Assembly: GCA_016713445.1 (NCBI GenBank)
Contig: JADJPB010000013.1
Location: forward strand, 62,001-126,000
Length of the DNA stretch: 64,000 nt
Direction: 5' to 3'
Origin: Bacteroidota bacterium
Lineage (GTDB): Bacteria > Bacteroidota > Bacteroidia > AKYH767-A > OLB10
The notes beneath the pieces are model-generated. The model was not told where the DNA came from and made no database searches. It saw nothing but the letters and a program-made list of their open reading frames with translations. This document shows positions 37,498 through 46,793 of this stretch, piece by piece; position 1 is the stretch's first letter; each line of letters starts with the position of its first letter. The position numbers and the translations under genes were made by a program.

Positions 37498-39878
37498 ACC
37501 CACTAAAAAAGAAGCATCAGCAAGAAGATGAATTTCAAATTCTAAATGTCTTTCGTGACATTTTTCGGAAGTGGCATTACTATGTAATTGCTGGAGCCAT
37601 CTTTGCTGGACTTGCACTTTTATATATCAAATTCACATTACCTGTTTATCAATCATCATCTAGTATCTTAGTAGATGATGAAAAATCTTCTCCAGCAAAT
37701 GTTTCGGATTTATTGTCCAGCGATTTGTTTGGAACAAATTTGAATTTGCCTACTGAGATTGGAATTCTTAGATCTCGTACGGTCATGAAAGAAACGATTC
37801 GAAGATTGAATTTAGATATTCAATATTGGTCTACAAATAATTTTCCCGCTATTCCACTCTATCCAAAGTCACCAATAAGAGTGGAGGTAGATACCTTCAT
37901 AAATGAATACAAAGATTGGCCATTTGGAATTACTATTCTAGATTCGAACACTTATAATTTAGAAGTAGATTACGATGGAGATAAACTACCCTCTTATTAT
38001 TTGAACAAGAATTATTCTTTTGGACAGGAAGTAAAAACAGAGTATTTCACTTTTAAGTTGCATAAAGAAGATCCCAGTAAACTTGCCATTGGTAATACAT
38101 TTGATTTTAGAGTTCGTTCAGAGAATAAATTGATTGCGGATATGCTGTTGAAGTTAACCGCAGAACCGTTGGATAAAGAAGCCAATATTGTACGACTTAC
38201 TTATTTGGATGTAATTCCTGTAAGAGCGTTGGATATTTTAAATGAGGTGGGAAAAGTGTATATCGATTTGGATATTCAAGATAAAGCAGAAGTAGCTTCA
38301 CTTACTTTAAAATTCGTGAACGAACAATTAAATAGTACGGGCACTATGCTCAGCACCAATGAGCAGGAAATGCAGGCTTTTAAAGAGAAGAACAAGACAG
38401 TAGATTTAGGTGAAGAGTCAAAGGCAGTTTTGCTAAAATTGAATGTGCTGGATGTAGATCGTGTCAAGAATAATATCGAAATCACCTCTTTGCAAAATTT
38501 ATATAGTTATATTACAAGTAATGATGATATCACAAATTTGGCACCTACGAGTTTAGGTATTCCTGATCCGTTGTTGGTAGAGTTAATTACTAATTTGCAA
38601 ACCTTACAAGCAAAAAGAAAAAGTGTTTCATTTGGAGTGAAGAATGATGCGCCGGCTGTAAAAGTATTGGATCAACAAATTTCCGAGAATCGTTCTGCGT
38701 TGATTGAAAATGTAAAGTCTATTCAGAAAAGGTTGGTGGTGACACGCGACGCTTTGAATTCGCAACTTTCTAAATATGAAGAAAGCATAAAGCAAGTTCC
38801 TGAAATGGAGCGTGAACTTTTAGGCATTAAAAGAAATTTTGAGGTAAACCAAAACATTTACACTTACCTTCTTCAGAAGAAAGCGGAGACCAGTATTGCT
38901 AAAGCAACAGCTGTATCAGACAATCGAATTTTAGATACTGCTGCATTAGCGGATGAGCCGGTGGAACCAAATAAGAAAATTATAGCAGGATTAATTTTAC
39001 TGTTGACATTGCTTATTCCAACAGTAATCATCTCTTCAAAAAGTTTATTGAGAAATACGGTATTAAATCGTGACGATATTAGCTTGTATACGGAAGTACC
39101 ACTCATTGGTGTCGTTGGACATTCTGCCGACACCCTTAATTTAGTCGTATCGAAGCGTCCTAAATCGGCTATCGCTGAAGCATTCCGTACCATTCGTACC
39201 AACTTGCAGTATTTCGGGCAGGGCGAAGGTTGTAAAACGATTTTAATTACTTCTTCAGTGGGTGGTGAGGGCAAGTCATTTGTGACGTTAAACCTTGCAG
39301 GCATCATTGCCATGCAACAACAAAAGGTAGTAGTGATCGGGTTAGATTTGCGAAAACCTAAACTTTATCAAGATTTCGGTTGGAAAAATGATATGGGTGC
39401 CTCCAACTATTTAGTGGGTGCAAATAAGTTGGAAGATGTGATCCGTAAAACAGAAAATCCATATTTGGATATCATTATTTCAGGTCCTACGCCTCCCAAT
39501 CCTGCTGAGCTCCTTTCGAAGCCGTTGATGGGAGAAATGTTAGCTGAATTGAAAACGAGATACGATTTTATAATCATCGATACGCCTCCGATAGGTGTTG
39601 TATCAGATGCGTTTTTATTATTGAATCAATCGGATGTAAATCTGTATGTAGTGCGTCAAGGATATTCTCGACTAGAATTTTTAAAAACGTTGGAAGAACT
39701 TTATGAAGAAGGAAAAATTCCAAATGCTTCGATCGTATTAAACGATTCTAACTTCTCGCACACGTACGGTTACGGACATCATTATGGATACCTTGACGGC
39801 AATGCAGGGTATTATGATGAAGAAGAAGAAGCGGCCGCGAGGAAGAAAGCAGGGTGGCGAAAGTGGATGCCGTTTTAA
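37494..39878 (+). CDS. polysaccharide co-polymerase / tyrosine autokinase (Wzc-like)
   Basis: The 794-residue inner-membrane protein has a Wzz-type domain with transmembrane helix 1 near residues 30-48 (WHYYVIAGAIFAGLALLYIK) and a long periplasmic coiled-coil region. Helix 2 lies near 500 (IIAGLILLLTLLIPTVIISS). A BY-kinase domain follows: Walker A ITSSVGGEGKSFVTLNLAG (about 585-600), Walker A' VVVIGLDLRKPKLY, Walker B YDFIIIDTPPIGVV. The C-terminus is a Tyr-rich cluster (HTYGYGHHYGYLDGNAGYYD) where autophosphorylation occurs in this family. The ATGA overlap with the Wza-like gene supports the start and co-transcription. Glycosyltransferases and a polymerase for the polymer are not nearby. 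Confidence 0.95.
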   Translation: MNPLKKKHQQEDEFQILNVFRDIFRKWHYYVIAGAIFAGLALLYIKFTLPVYQSSSSILVDDEKSSPANVSDLLSSDLFGTNLNLPTEIGILRSRTVMKETIRRLNLDIQYWSTNNFPAIPLYPKSPIRVEVDTFINEYKDWPFGITILDSNTYNLEVDYDGDKLPSYYLNKNYSFGQEVKTEYFTFKLHKEDPSKLAIGNTFDFRVRSENKLIADMLLKLTAEPLDKEANIVRLTYLDVIPVRALDILNEVGKVYIDLDIQDKAEVASLTLKFVNEQLNSTGTMLSTNEQEMQAFKEKNKTVDLGEESKAVLLKLNVLDVDRVKNNIEITSLQNLYSYITSNDDITNLAPTSLGIPDPLLVELITNLQTLQAKRKSVSFGVKNDAPAVKVLDQQISENRSALIENVKSIQKRLVVTRDALNSQLSKYEESIKQVPEMERELLGIKRNFEVNQNIYTYLLQKKAETSIAKATAVSDNRILDTAALADEPVEPNKKIIAGLILLLTLLIPTVIISSKSLLRNTVLNRDDISLYTEVPLIGVVGHSADTLNLVVSKRPKSAIAEAFRTIRTNLQYFGQGEGCKTILITSSVGGEGKSFVTLNLAGIIAMQQQKVVVIGLDLRKPKLYQDFGWKNDMGASNYLVGANKLEDVIRKTENPYLDIIISGPTPPNPAELLSKPLMGEMLAELKTRYDFIIIDTPPIGVVSDAFLLLNQSDVNLYVVRQGYSRLEFLKTLEELYEEGKIPNASIVLNDSNFSHTYGYGHHYGYLDGNAGYYDEEEEAAARKKAGWRKWMPF

Positions 39879-39889
39879 AGAATTGGTGA

Positions 39890-40155
39890 TCCCGATAGCT
39901 ATCGGGAGGTAAGTTGGTGGTCGCGATGCTTCGCGAGGTGAATTGCTGCGCTCAGAAGTCTGTTCAATGCACTGTACCTTGAAGTGTCGCGAGGCTTTGC
40001 GATGATGAATTGGCAAATTGGTTTGTAAGATAATAGGATGTTCAGTGTGAAATCAAACCATTTTTAAATCAACTCATCCTCAAATCGCGAGGCTTCGCGA
40101 TCAAATCAACTCATCTTCAAATCTATTCATTTTCAAATCTTCAAATTAATCCATC
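39890..40155. repeat. intergenic palindromes and degenerate repeats between wzc and murF
   Basis: The block contains a perfect 18-bp palindrome TCCCGATAGCTATCGGGA (39890-39907). It also contains three TCGCGA-nnct-TCGCGA-type palindromes at 39921-39936, 39987-40002 (one mismatch) and 40085-40100. The right end is a degenerate repeat of units like TTCAAATC/AACTCATC. No gene is present. A fourth TCGCGA palindrome lies at 41886-41901. Confidence 0.75.
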
Positions 40156-40161
40156 TTCAAA

Positions 40162-41453
40162 TTAAAAAGCTTCCAACAACTTTTCCATCTTCGATCCTCT
40201 CGAACCTTTGATTAAGATACTTCCTGTGGTAGGTTTATTTTCTTTCAACCATTCCATGCATTGTTGTGATGAGTCAAAATGTAAGGTGTTTAATTTCTTC
40301 GCAGGACCTTCAAATAATTTTCCTACTAAGAGAAGGGTGGCATCTGAAAGAGCTGCTGCCTCTTCCGCAACTTTTAAATGTTCGTCAGCTGATTCTTTTC
40401 CCAGTTCCAACATTTCTCCTAAGGCGACAATCTTACTACCACTAAAATGCTTTTTGAAATTATCCAACGCGGCTTGCATGCTACTAGGATTCGCATTGTA
40501 GGCGTCTTGAACAATGGTCAGTTGAGCTTTCTTAATAATTTGAGAGCGCTGATTGTCGGGGATGTAATTTTCAATTGCGTCTTTTATGTCGTGAGGATCC
40601 ACGCCAAAATGAGCTCCTATAGCTACAGCACTCATAATATTATCGAAATTATAATCACCCGTAAATTTCGTTTTAATAGTTATTTCGAAGGGATGCGTAA
40701 TTTCTACTTGCAGATGAGTAGAAAGATTTGGAACAATCTTTCCTCTATATTGTGCTTGCGTACTTTCTCCATATGTAATGATGCTATCATAACCACGCAA
40801 TTGTTCACGTAAAATGGTGTTGTCGAGATGAACAAAGATGAGTCCGCCTGAATTACGGAGATAATCGTACATCTCGCCTTTTCCTTTTTCACACCTTCTA
40901 TGCCGCCAAATCCTTCGAGGTGCGCTTTTCCAATGTTGGTGATCATTCCATAATCAGGTTGTGCAATTTGACAAAGTGCCGCAATTTCTTTTTGATGATT
41001 TGCACCCATCTCTACAACAGCAAAATCGTGTTCGTCGCTTAATCGCAACAATGTTAACGGTACACCAATATGATTATTCAAATTTCCTAAGGTGGCAATC
41101 GTTTCAAAATCTTTTTTCAAAACGGCATGACATAATTCCTTCGTTGTCGTTTTTCCATTGCTCCCTGTGATGGCGAGCACATGTATGTCGAGCACTTGTC
41201 GGTGATACGTAGCCAAATCCTGCAAGCTCTTCAACACATTTTCTACACGAAGAAGTCGAGGATCATCACCTACGTTCTCGTCCACAACAGCATAAGAAGC
41301 TCCATTCGCCAAGGCCTGCATCGCAAACAAATTCCCGTTGTAACTAGGGCCTTTCAGCGCGAAGAAAATACATTCCAAAGGAAGGTTGCGCGTATCCGTT
41401 GATACCAATTGACTCTCGAGAAAATATTTATATAGTTGCTCTGTGTTGACCAT
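40162..41453 (-). CDS. murF: UDP-MurNAc-tripeptide D-alanyl-D-alanine ligase (one frameshift)
   Basis: MurF adds D-Ala-D-Ala to the UDP-MurNAc-tripeptide, the last cytoplasmic step of peptidoglycan precursor synthesis. The reconstructed protein is about 430 residues. The N-terminal domain (VSTDTRNLPLECIFFALKG) is followed by the ATP loop LAITGSNGKTTTKELCHAVL, NLNNHIGVPLTLLRL, AVVEMGANHQKEIAALC and NIGKAHLEGFGG. After the frame change near 40885 it reads TGDYNFDNIMSAVAIGAHFG, QDAYNANPSSMQAALDNF and ALGEMLELGKESADEHLKVA. It stands alone, bordered by repeat-rich intergenic DNA on both sides. Confidence 0.93.
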
Positions 41454-41995
41454 TCCACGAAAGTAAGTAAAAGTGCTGCGAATGGAAAATGTTTTAAAAA
41501 TAATGTTTACAGCTCCGGAAATTGGCAGATTGGTGGATTGGTGAGTTGGTGAGTTGGTGAGTTGGTGGATTGGTGAGTTAGTAAATTGGTGGATGGATTG
41601 GTGAGTTGGTATAACGAGGTTTCACAATGGTAAACTCAATAGATTTCTATCAGGAGTTGTCTAAAAGTTGCGTTCAAATCAGACTGGTTTGTAATAGATA
41701 CTCTTTTTTAAGTGTGAATTGTTGAAACTAAAGGATTTAAGTGTTGCAGATTGATGCACTAAGACTATTAAATGAGCAAGTACTAAATTGATTCGTATTG
41801 CGACATAGAGCTTTCGCATTTCGCACTAATTCTCATTTCGTGTCAAGGGTAAGCATTTCGCCCCTCGGCAAGTTCAGGGCAAGCATCGCGAAGCCTCGCG
41901 ACGCAATATTCGCATTTCGACATCATTCGCATTTCGCGTCAAATAAAAAGAGCCGCTCTAATCGGCAGCGCTCTATTCAATTTTGAAATTTTATT
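41454..41995. repeat. repeat-rich intergenic region between murF and groEL
   Basis: At 41521-41610 units such as TTGGTGGATTGGTGAG repeat with variation about nine times. At 41806-41940 ATTCGCATTTCG-like units recur several times, with the palindrome TCGCGAAGCCTCGCGA at 41886-41901. No open frame looks coding. The right edge holds a possible groEL terminator. Confidence 0.75.
41945..41976 (-). terminator. possible terminator of groES-groEL
   Basis: Read on the minus strand, GC-rich complementary segments (GCCG and CGGC with flanking AGA/TCT) form an imperfect hairpin that runs into TCTTTTT. It starts about 20 bases after the groEL stop. The stem is weak, so the call is tentative. Confidence 0.35.
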
Positions 41996-43626
41996 TTAGT
42001 ACATACCGTCCATTCCACCACCTGGCATTGGAGGCATCGCAGGCTTATCTTCTTTGATGTCGCTTAATACACACTCCGTAGTTAACAACATCGCAGCGAT
42101 AGAAGCAGCGTTCTCTAAAGCAACACGGGTTACTTTAGTCGGATCGATAACTCCTGCTTTCATCATGTTCTCGTAAACATCGGTACGTGCATTGTAACCG
42201 AAGTCATCTTTTCCTTCACGTACTTTTTGAACTACAATCGATCCTTCCATTCCAGCATTCGACACAATTTGACGAAGTGGCTCTTCTAAAGCACGCTTCA
42301 CAATACTGATTCCAGTAGTTTCGTCATCATTGGTTCCTTTCATTTTCTCCAAGGCAGCAATAGCACGGATGTAAGCAACACCACCTCCCGGTACGATTCC
42401 TTCTTCTACTGCAGCACGGGTTGCGTGTAATGCATCATCCACACGGTCTTTCTTTTCTTTCATCTCCACTTCAGTAGCAGCACCAACATAAAGTACAGCA
42501 ACACCACCCGCTAATTTCGCAAAACGCTCTTGTAATTTTTCTTTATCGTAATCGCTAGTCGTAGTTTCAATTTGTGCTTTGATTTGATTCACACGTGCTG
42601 TGATATCCGTCTTTGCACCTGCACCATTTACAATCGTAGTGTTGTCTTTGTCGATGCTGATTTTTTCAGCAGAACCTAACATCGTTAAGTCAGCAGCGTC
42701 TAATTTAAAACCACGCTCTTCGCTGATAACAGTTCCACCCGTTAAGATCGCGATATCTTCCATCATCGCTTTACGACGATCACCAAATCCTGGAGCTTTC
42801 ACAGCCGCGATTTTTAAAGATCCACGTAATTTGTTTACTACTAAAGTTGCTAAGGCTTCTCCGTCTACATCTTCAGCGATGATTAACATCGGACGACCCG
42901 ACTGAACTACTTTCTCCAACACCGGTAACAATTCTTTCATGTTACTGATTTTTTTGTCGTAAAGTAAAATGTATGGATTATCTAACACAGATTCCATCTT
43001 GTCTGCATTCGTCACGAAGTATGGGCTGATGTAACCCCGGTCGAATTGCATACCTTCCACTACGGTTACCGTAGTCTCCGTTCCTTTTGCTTCTTCAACG
43101 GTGATTACTCCTTCTTTCTTCACTTTCTCCATCGCTTCAGCAATCAATTTTCCGATCTCACTGTCGTTGTTGGCAGAGATGGTAGCTACTTGCTCAATCT
43201 TTTGATTGTCGTCACCAACACTCTTGCTCATTTTTTCAAGCTATCAACAACCGCTAAAACCGCTTTGTCGAGTCCACGCTTCAGATCCATAGGATTTGCA
43301 CCAGCAGCTACATTCTTCAATCCTGCAGTAACAATTGCTTGTGCTAATACTGTTGCAGTAGTAGTTCCATCGCCCGCAACATCTGCAGTTTTAGAAGCTA
43401 CTTCTTTCAACATTTGAGCGCCCATGTTTTCAACAGGGTGCTTTAATTCAATTTCTTTTGCAACCGTAACACCATCTTTCGTGATGCTTGGTGCGCCATA
43501 TTTTTTGTCGATAATTACATTACGTCCTTTTGGACCTAATGTCACCTTCACGGCGTTTGCTAAAGCGTCAACACCACGCTTCAAAGCATCACGTGCTTCT
43601 AGGTTAAAAGAGATTTCTTTTGCCAT
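41996..43626 (-). CDS. groEL: chaperonin GroEL (one frameshift)
   Basis: GroEL is the 60-kDa chaperonin that folds proteins in a double ring. The reconstructed protein is about 543 residues. It starts MAKEISFNLEARDALKRGVD and has LGPKGRNVIIDKKYGAPSIT, the nucleotide-site GDGTTTATVLAQAIV, apical-domain sequence and the C-terminal PPMPGGGMDGMY. The frame breaks at 43231-43236, where the run of T (A in the gene) lacks one base; restoring it joins VVDSLKK to MSKSVGDDNQKI. groES lies 43 bases upstream on the same strand. Confidence 0.97.
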
Positions 43627-43669
43627 AATTATTTTAGTTTTTTTTGATTTTTTAAGTTGATTAATTCAA

Positions 43670-43947
43670 TTAAATGATTGCGAAAATGTCGGATTCACGC
43701 ATGATCAAAAATTCCTTGCCGTCTACGCTAATTTCTGTTCCTGCATACTTACCGTATAAAACAGTATCGCCAACTTTTACTGTGATAGGCTCGTCTTTTT
43801 ACCTTCTCCTACGGCTACAACTTTTCCTTTTTGAGGCTTTTCTTTAGCGGTATCGGGGATGATAAGTCCGCTTGCTGTCTTCTCTTCAGCCGGTGATACT
43901 TCAACGATCACGCGATCTGCTAATGGTTTGATGCTTACTTTGCTCAT
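43670..43947 (-). CDS. groES: co-chaperonin GroES (one frameshift)
   Basis: GroES caps the GroEL cavity. From ATG at 43945-43947 the frame reads MSKVSIKPLADRVIVEVSPA, SGLIIPDTAKEKPQKGKVVA and VGEGKK. It then continues in a shifted frame as EPITVKVGDTVLYGKYAGTE, FLIMRESDIFAII and stops at 43670-43672. The protein is 92 residues, the normal size. The break is in the T run 43796-43800 (one base short). No CIRCE/HrcA operator is visible upstream. Confidence 0.95.
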
Positions 43948-44045
43948 TTTTCTTGAGTTTATTTAAGGTTTTGTTAAATGAATTATTGAAAGGAATTGCT
44001 CCTTGCTAAATAACTAACAGCAATTGTGCCACGAGGGTTTAAACT

Positions 44046-44091
44046 AAAAATGCTGTCAATTCTTCCTATGATAGGTCAATTGACAGCATTT
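44046..44091 (-). terminator. palindrome/terminator between secG and groES
   Basis: A perfect 14-bp inverted repeat (AAATGCTGTCAATT and AATTGACAGCATTT, 44048-44061 and 44078-44091) encloses an inner 5-bp stem (CCTAT/ATAGG). Read on the minus strand it is followed by five T, so it fits a terminator for the miaB-secG operon ending at 44130. Lying directly upstream of groES, it could also be an operator. Confidence 0.6.
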
Positions 44092-44129
44092 ATCTGACAT
44101 ACTTGAGGACAAGCTGTCAGTGAAATGTT

Positions 44130-44498
44130 TTATTGTGCCGGAGTTGTGCTTGGCTGTCCTTCAACAGGAACTGGTTGCGCCGCTGGCTGAGCTGAAGGTT
44201 GTGGAGCCGGTGCTGTTTGCGCTGGAGCATTCTGAATCTGATCTTCAATGATTGATGCTTCGCCTGTTCCTTCATTTCTTGGAATCACAAAGTTGCCTAT
44301 GATAGCAAGTGCTAATAAGGAAATGGCAAATCCCCAAGTTAACTTTTCAAGGAAGTCGGTGGTCTTGCGAACACCCATAATTTGGTTTGAAGCTGCAAAT
44401 CCAGAAGATAATCCTCCGCCTTTAGAGTTTTGTACTAAGACAACAATTCCTAATAGGAAGCTAACGATAATGATGAGGACGAGTACGAGTGTGAACAT
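44130..44498 (-). CDS. secG: protein-export translocase subunit SecG
   Basis: SecG assists the SecYEG channel. The 122-residue protein has two transmembrane helices (MFTLVLVLIIIVSFLLGIVV and FAISLLALAIIGNFVI) around the conserved loop VQNSKGGGLSSGFAASNQIM. The C-terminal tail is Pro/Ala/Gln-rich (APAQTAPAPQPSAQPAAQPV), as usual in Bacteroidota. It is the last gene of the miaB operon, 9 bases after the TPR-like gene, and is followed by a terminator-like hairpin. The frame is intact. Confidence 0.95.
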   Translation of the reverse strand: MFTLVLVLIIIVSFLLGIVVLVQNSKGGGLSSGFAASNQIMGVRKTTDFLEKLTWGFAISLLALAIIGNFVIPRNEGTGEASIIEDQIQNAPAQTAPAPQPSAQPAAQPVPVEGQPSTTPAQ

Positions 44499-44507
44499 GA
44501 TTTAGGT

Positions 44508-46289
44508 TCAAGTATTTAATTTATTCTCTAGTTCTTTTATAAGGGCTGCAAAGTAACGGCTTTTTTCGGGGAATCTCAAGCTTAATTTTGTGTAGAATGA
44601 AATTGCTTTCTGAAAATTTCCTTGCTGAGCGTAAATATTTGCTAATGTTTCACTTACAAGATCCTCCGATTCGATAATACTTCGCTTGGCCATGTTGACT
44701 GGGCTATAAAAAGCACTTTTGGAAGGGGTAATGCGTGGTTCCTGTTTAATGAATTTGTCGATTAATTGGTTAGCAGGCACCTTACTTTTGGGTGGATCGG
44801 TATCTACTAAGGAAGGATCCGGGATGGGCCTTTTGCCCGGTATTAATTCAGGATCTGAATTGGATGGAGTTAATGAAATGGGACTGTATGGTACTGCCTC
44901 CGTGAATTTCAACGGAGTTGGTGGTGTTGAATTTTCATTCTGGGTAGATGCAGGTGCAACCGCCGACTGTGGTTTTGTCGACTTTACATATACCATCTTT
45001 GGCGTCACTATTTCGTTAGTTGTTGATGATTCTTCTTCCCTTAATGCCGCATGAATTTCTTTTTTTGGATGAGTAACTTCTGAAGGAGGAACATGAGGTG
45101 TAACCGCTTCAGAAATTACTGTTGCTTTTTCTCCAGGCTTTTGTCTTAATGCTAAAGTTGGAGAAACCGAAGACTCATTTTCTTTTTTTTTATCTTCTAC
45201 TTGATGTTCGCCACTTACATCAGTCTTTTGGTTGATGTGCAACCATTCTGCAAAAGAATGTTTTTCTCCAGGTTGATGCGGAATAGGTTCAATTTCTATT
45301 ACGACCGATTTTTCTTCAGATGTAATCTCAATATCTTCTAAATTCCCTTCTGATAAATAATCGTTGGTTGTAGGAGGTAGTTGAGCAGGAATATCTTCTA
45401 AGTTTCCTTCCGATAAATAATCAGAATTGTTAACTTGTGTAGCAACTATGCTTTCTAAAATTAATTCTTCTAACGGATCTAATTCTTTTTCATCAGATGA
45501 AAGAGCTGGAATTTCATGCGCTTCATTCACCAGTTTTATTGATTCTTCTTGAGCAGATTTTATTTCTAATTCTTCAATTTCAGTTTCTAAATCTGGATCA
45601 TCGTTTTCTTCAATCATCCCGTGAGGAACTAAAATGGTTTCCTCATCTCCCTTTTCTTCATTTGGTTGTTTCTCATCTTGCTTCCAAGCAATGTCATCGT
45701 TTTCTTCTGTGGGAATACGTACCTCTATTTTTTGTGAAGTAGTTTCAGGTTCAGTCCAAATGTTCAATTCTTTCAAACGTTGAATCACGATGGCTTCTGC
45801 CGACAATGTGTCTTCGTCCATCGAAACTTCCGTATTTTCTTCCTCTTCTTCTTTTGCAGATGTATTCACAGGAGTATAAACCGGAGTTTCATCGATGATT
45901 TCTTCCGTATGTTCTTGGTTTATGTGGATGGGTTCATCAACAGGAATTTCAACATCTTCAGTTCTTGTAGTCTCTTTTTTCTCGAAGGTGGTATCCATCA
46001 TTCCTTCGTTTTCTAATGCGATGTTTTCATTCCATCCCGTTGTATCATGCATCAATAATTCAGGATGCAATAATTGATGCAATCGTTTTCTGTCGGCAGC
46101 ATACGCCGAAGTCAATTTCAATTGCTGCGCGTAGGAAATATGATTTTGACCGTGTAATTGCAATAGATAAACATAACGCAAAGCCTGACAGTAAGGAAAC
46201 TCCTTTACCAGAGAGGCGATTGCCTCTGGGCGCTGATGAATGACTTCATCGGGTGTACGGATCAGTGATAAAAATTCTTCTTTTGTCAT
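44508..46289 (-). CDS. large acidic protein with TPR-like ends, conserved in the miaB-secG operon
   Basis: The 593-residue protein starts MTKEEFLSLIRTPDEVIHQR with helical sequence (EFPYCQALRYVYLLQLHGQN). It has a long acidic, low-complexity middle (about 100-330) with two copies of DYLSEGNLEDI about 21 residues apart and then a Pro/Ser/Thr-rich stretch. It ends with a TPR-like pair of helices: LVSETLANIYAQQGNFQKAI and SFYTKLSLRFPEKSRYFAAL. No signal peptide is present, so it is probably cytoplasmic. The start overlaps the lptE stop by one base (TAATG). The function is unknown; its constant neighbours suggest a role in envelope biogenesis. Confidence 0.85.
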   Translation of the reverse strand: MTKEEFLSLIRTPDEVIHQRPEAIASLVKEFPYCQALRYVYLLQLHGQNHISYAQQLKLTSAYAADRKRLHQLLHPELLMHDTTGWNENIALENEGMMDTTFEKKETTRTEDVEIPVDEPIHINQEHTEEIIDETPVYTPVNTSAKEEEEENTEVSMDEDTLSAEAIVIQRLKELNIWTEPETTSQKIEVRIPTEENDDIAWKQDEKQPNEEKGDEETILVPHGMIEENDDPDLETEIEELEIKSAQEESIKLVNEAHEIPALSSDEKELDPLEELILESIVATQVNNSDYLSEGNLEDIPAQLPPTTNDYLSEGNLEDIEITSEEKSVVIEIEPIPHQPGEKHSFAEWLHINQKTDVSGEHQVEDKKKENESSVSPTLALRQKPGEKATVISEAVTPHVPPSEVTHPKKEIHAALREEESSTTNEIVTPKMVYVKSTKPQSAVAPASTQNENSTPPTPLKFTEAVPYSPISLTPSNSDPELIPGKRPIPDPSLVDTDPPKSKVPANQLIDKFIKQEPRITPSKSAFYSPVNMAKRSIIESEDLVSETLANIYAQQGNFQKAISFYTKLSLRFPEKSRYFAALIKELENKLNT

Positions 46290-46793
46290 TACCAGTTGCT
46301 CACGGATTTGTTAAATACATCGTCTACTAATTGTTTGTTCACTTCATCAATCAACGTTAACTCTACTTCGGCTAAGCTTTTCTGACTGTCATAGTCGGCA
46401 TAGCGTGTAAAAGTACTTTCAAAACTTTGTGTAGCATCTTTTGTATTGGTAAATTTTACCAGTACACTAATACTTAGGCGGTTTAATGCAGCTGTCTCGG
46501 TGCCTTGAATGGCAACAGGCTGGGCACGATAGTCACTTATATACCCTTCAAACTGAATATCGCCATCCCGATCTACTTGTCGTAAATTCGTTTGGGAGAT
46601 GAACCGATCTTTTATTCTTTCGGTGAATGCCTGACTCAATGTGGGTTGCACCAAGGAAGCACGATTGGCAAAGTATTGAACCGAAAATGTTTTTACTTCA
46701 GGTGAGATGGACGCACCGGAGAAGGAATACATTCCACAGCCCGACACAAATACGAGGAGAATCACAAAACCAATATAGATCGCTTTTTCTCAT
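46289..46793 (-). CDS. lptE: LPS-assembly lipoprotein LptE family (probable frameshift in the signal peptide)
   Basis: LptE plugs the LptD barrel that inserts lipopolysaccharide in the outer membrane. The mature protein reads CGMYSFSGASISPEVKTFSV, YFANRASLVQPTLSQAFTER, IKDRFISQTNLRQVDRDGDI. This is the Bacteroidota LptE pattern. The in-frame start leaves only nine residues before the lipidated Cys. Removing one A from the five-A run (46784-46788) links the ATG at 46791-46793 to give MRKAIYIGFVILLVFVSGC, a perfect lipoprotein signal whose ATG overlaps the upstream stop (ATGA). I therefore place the start there. Confidence 0.85.

Noticed and set aside
43948..44045. CIRCE/HrcA operator before groES
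   Set aside because: No TTAGCACTC-N9-GAGTGCTAA-like sequence; TTAGCAAGGAGCAATTCC does not have the required symmetry.
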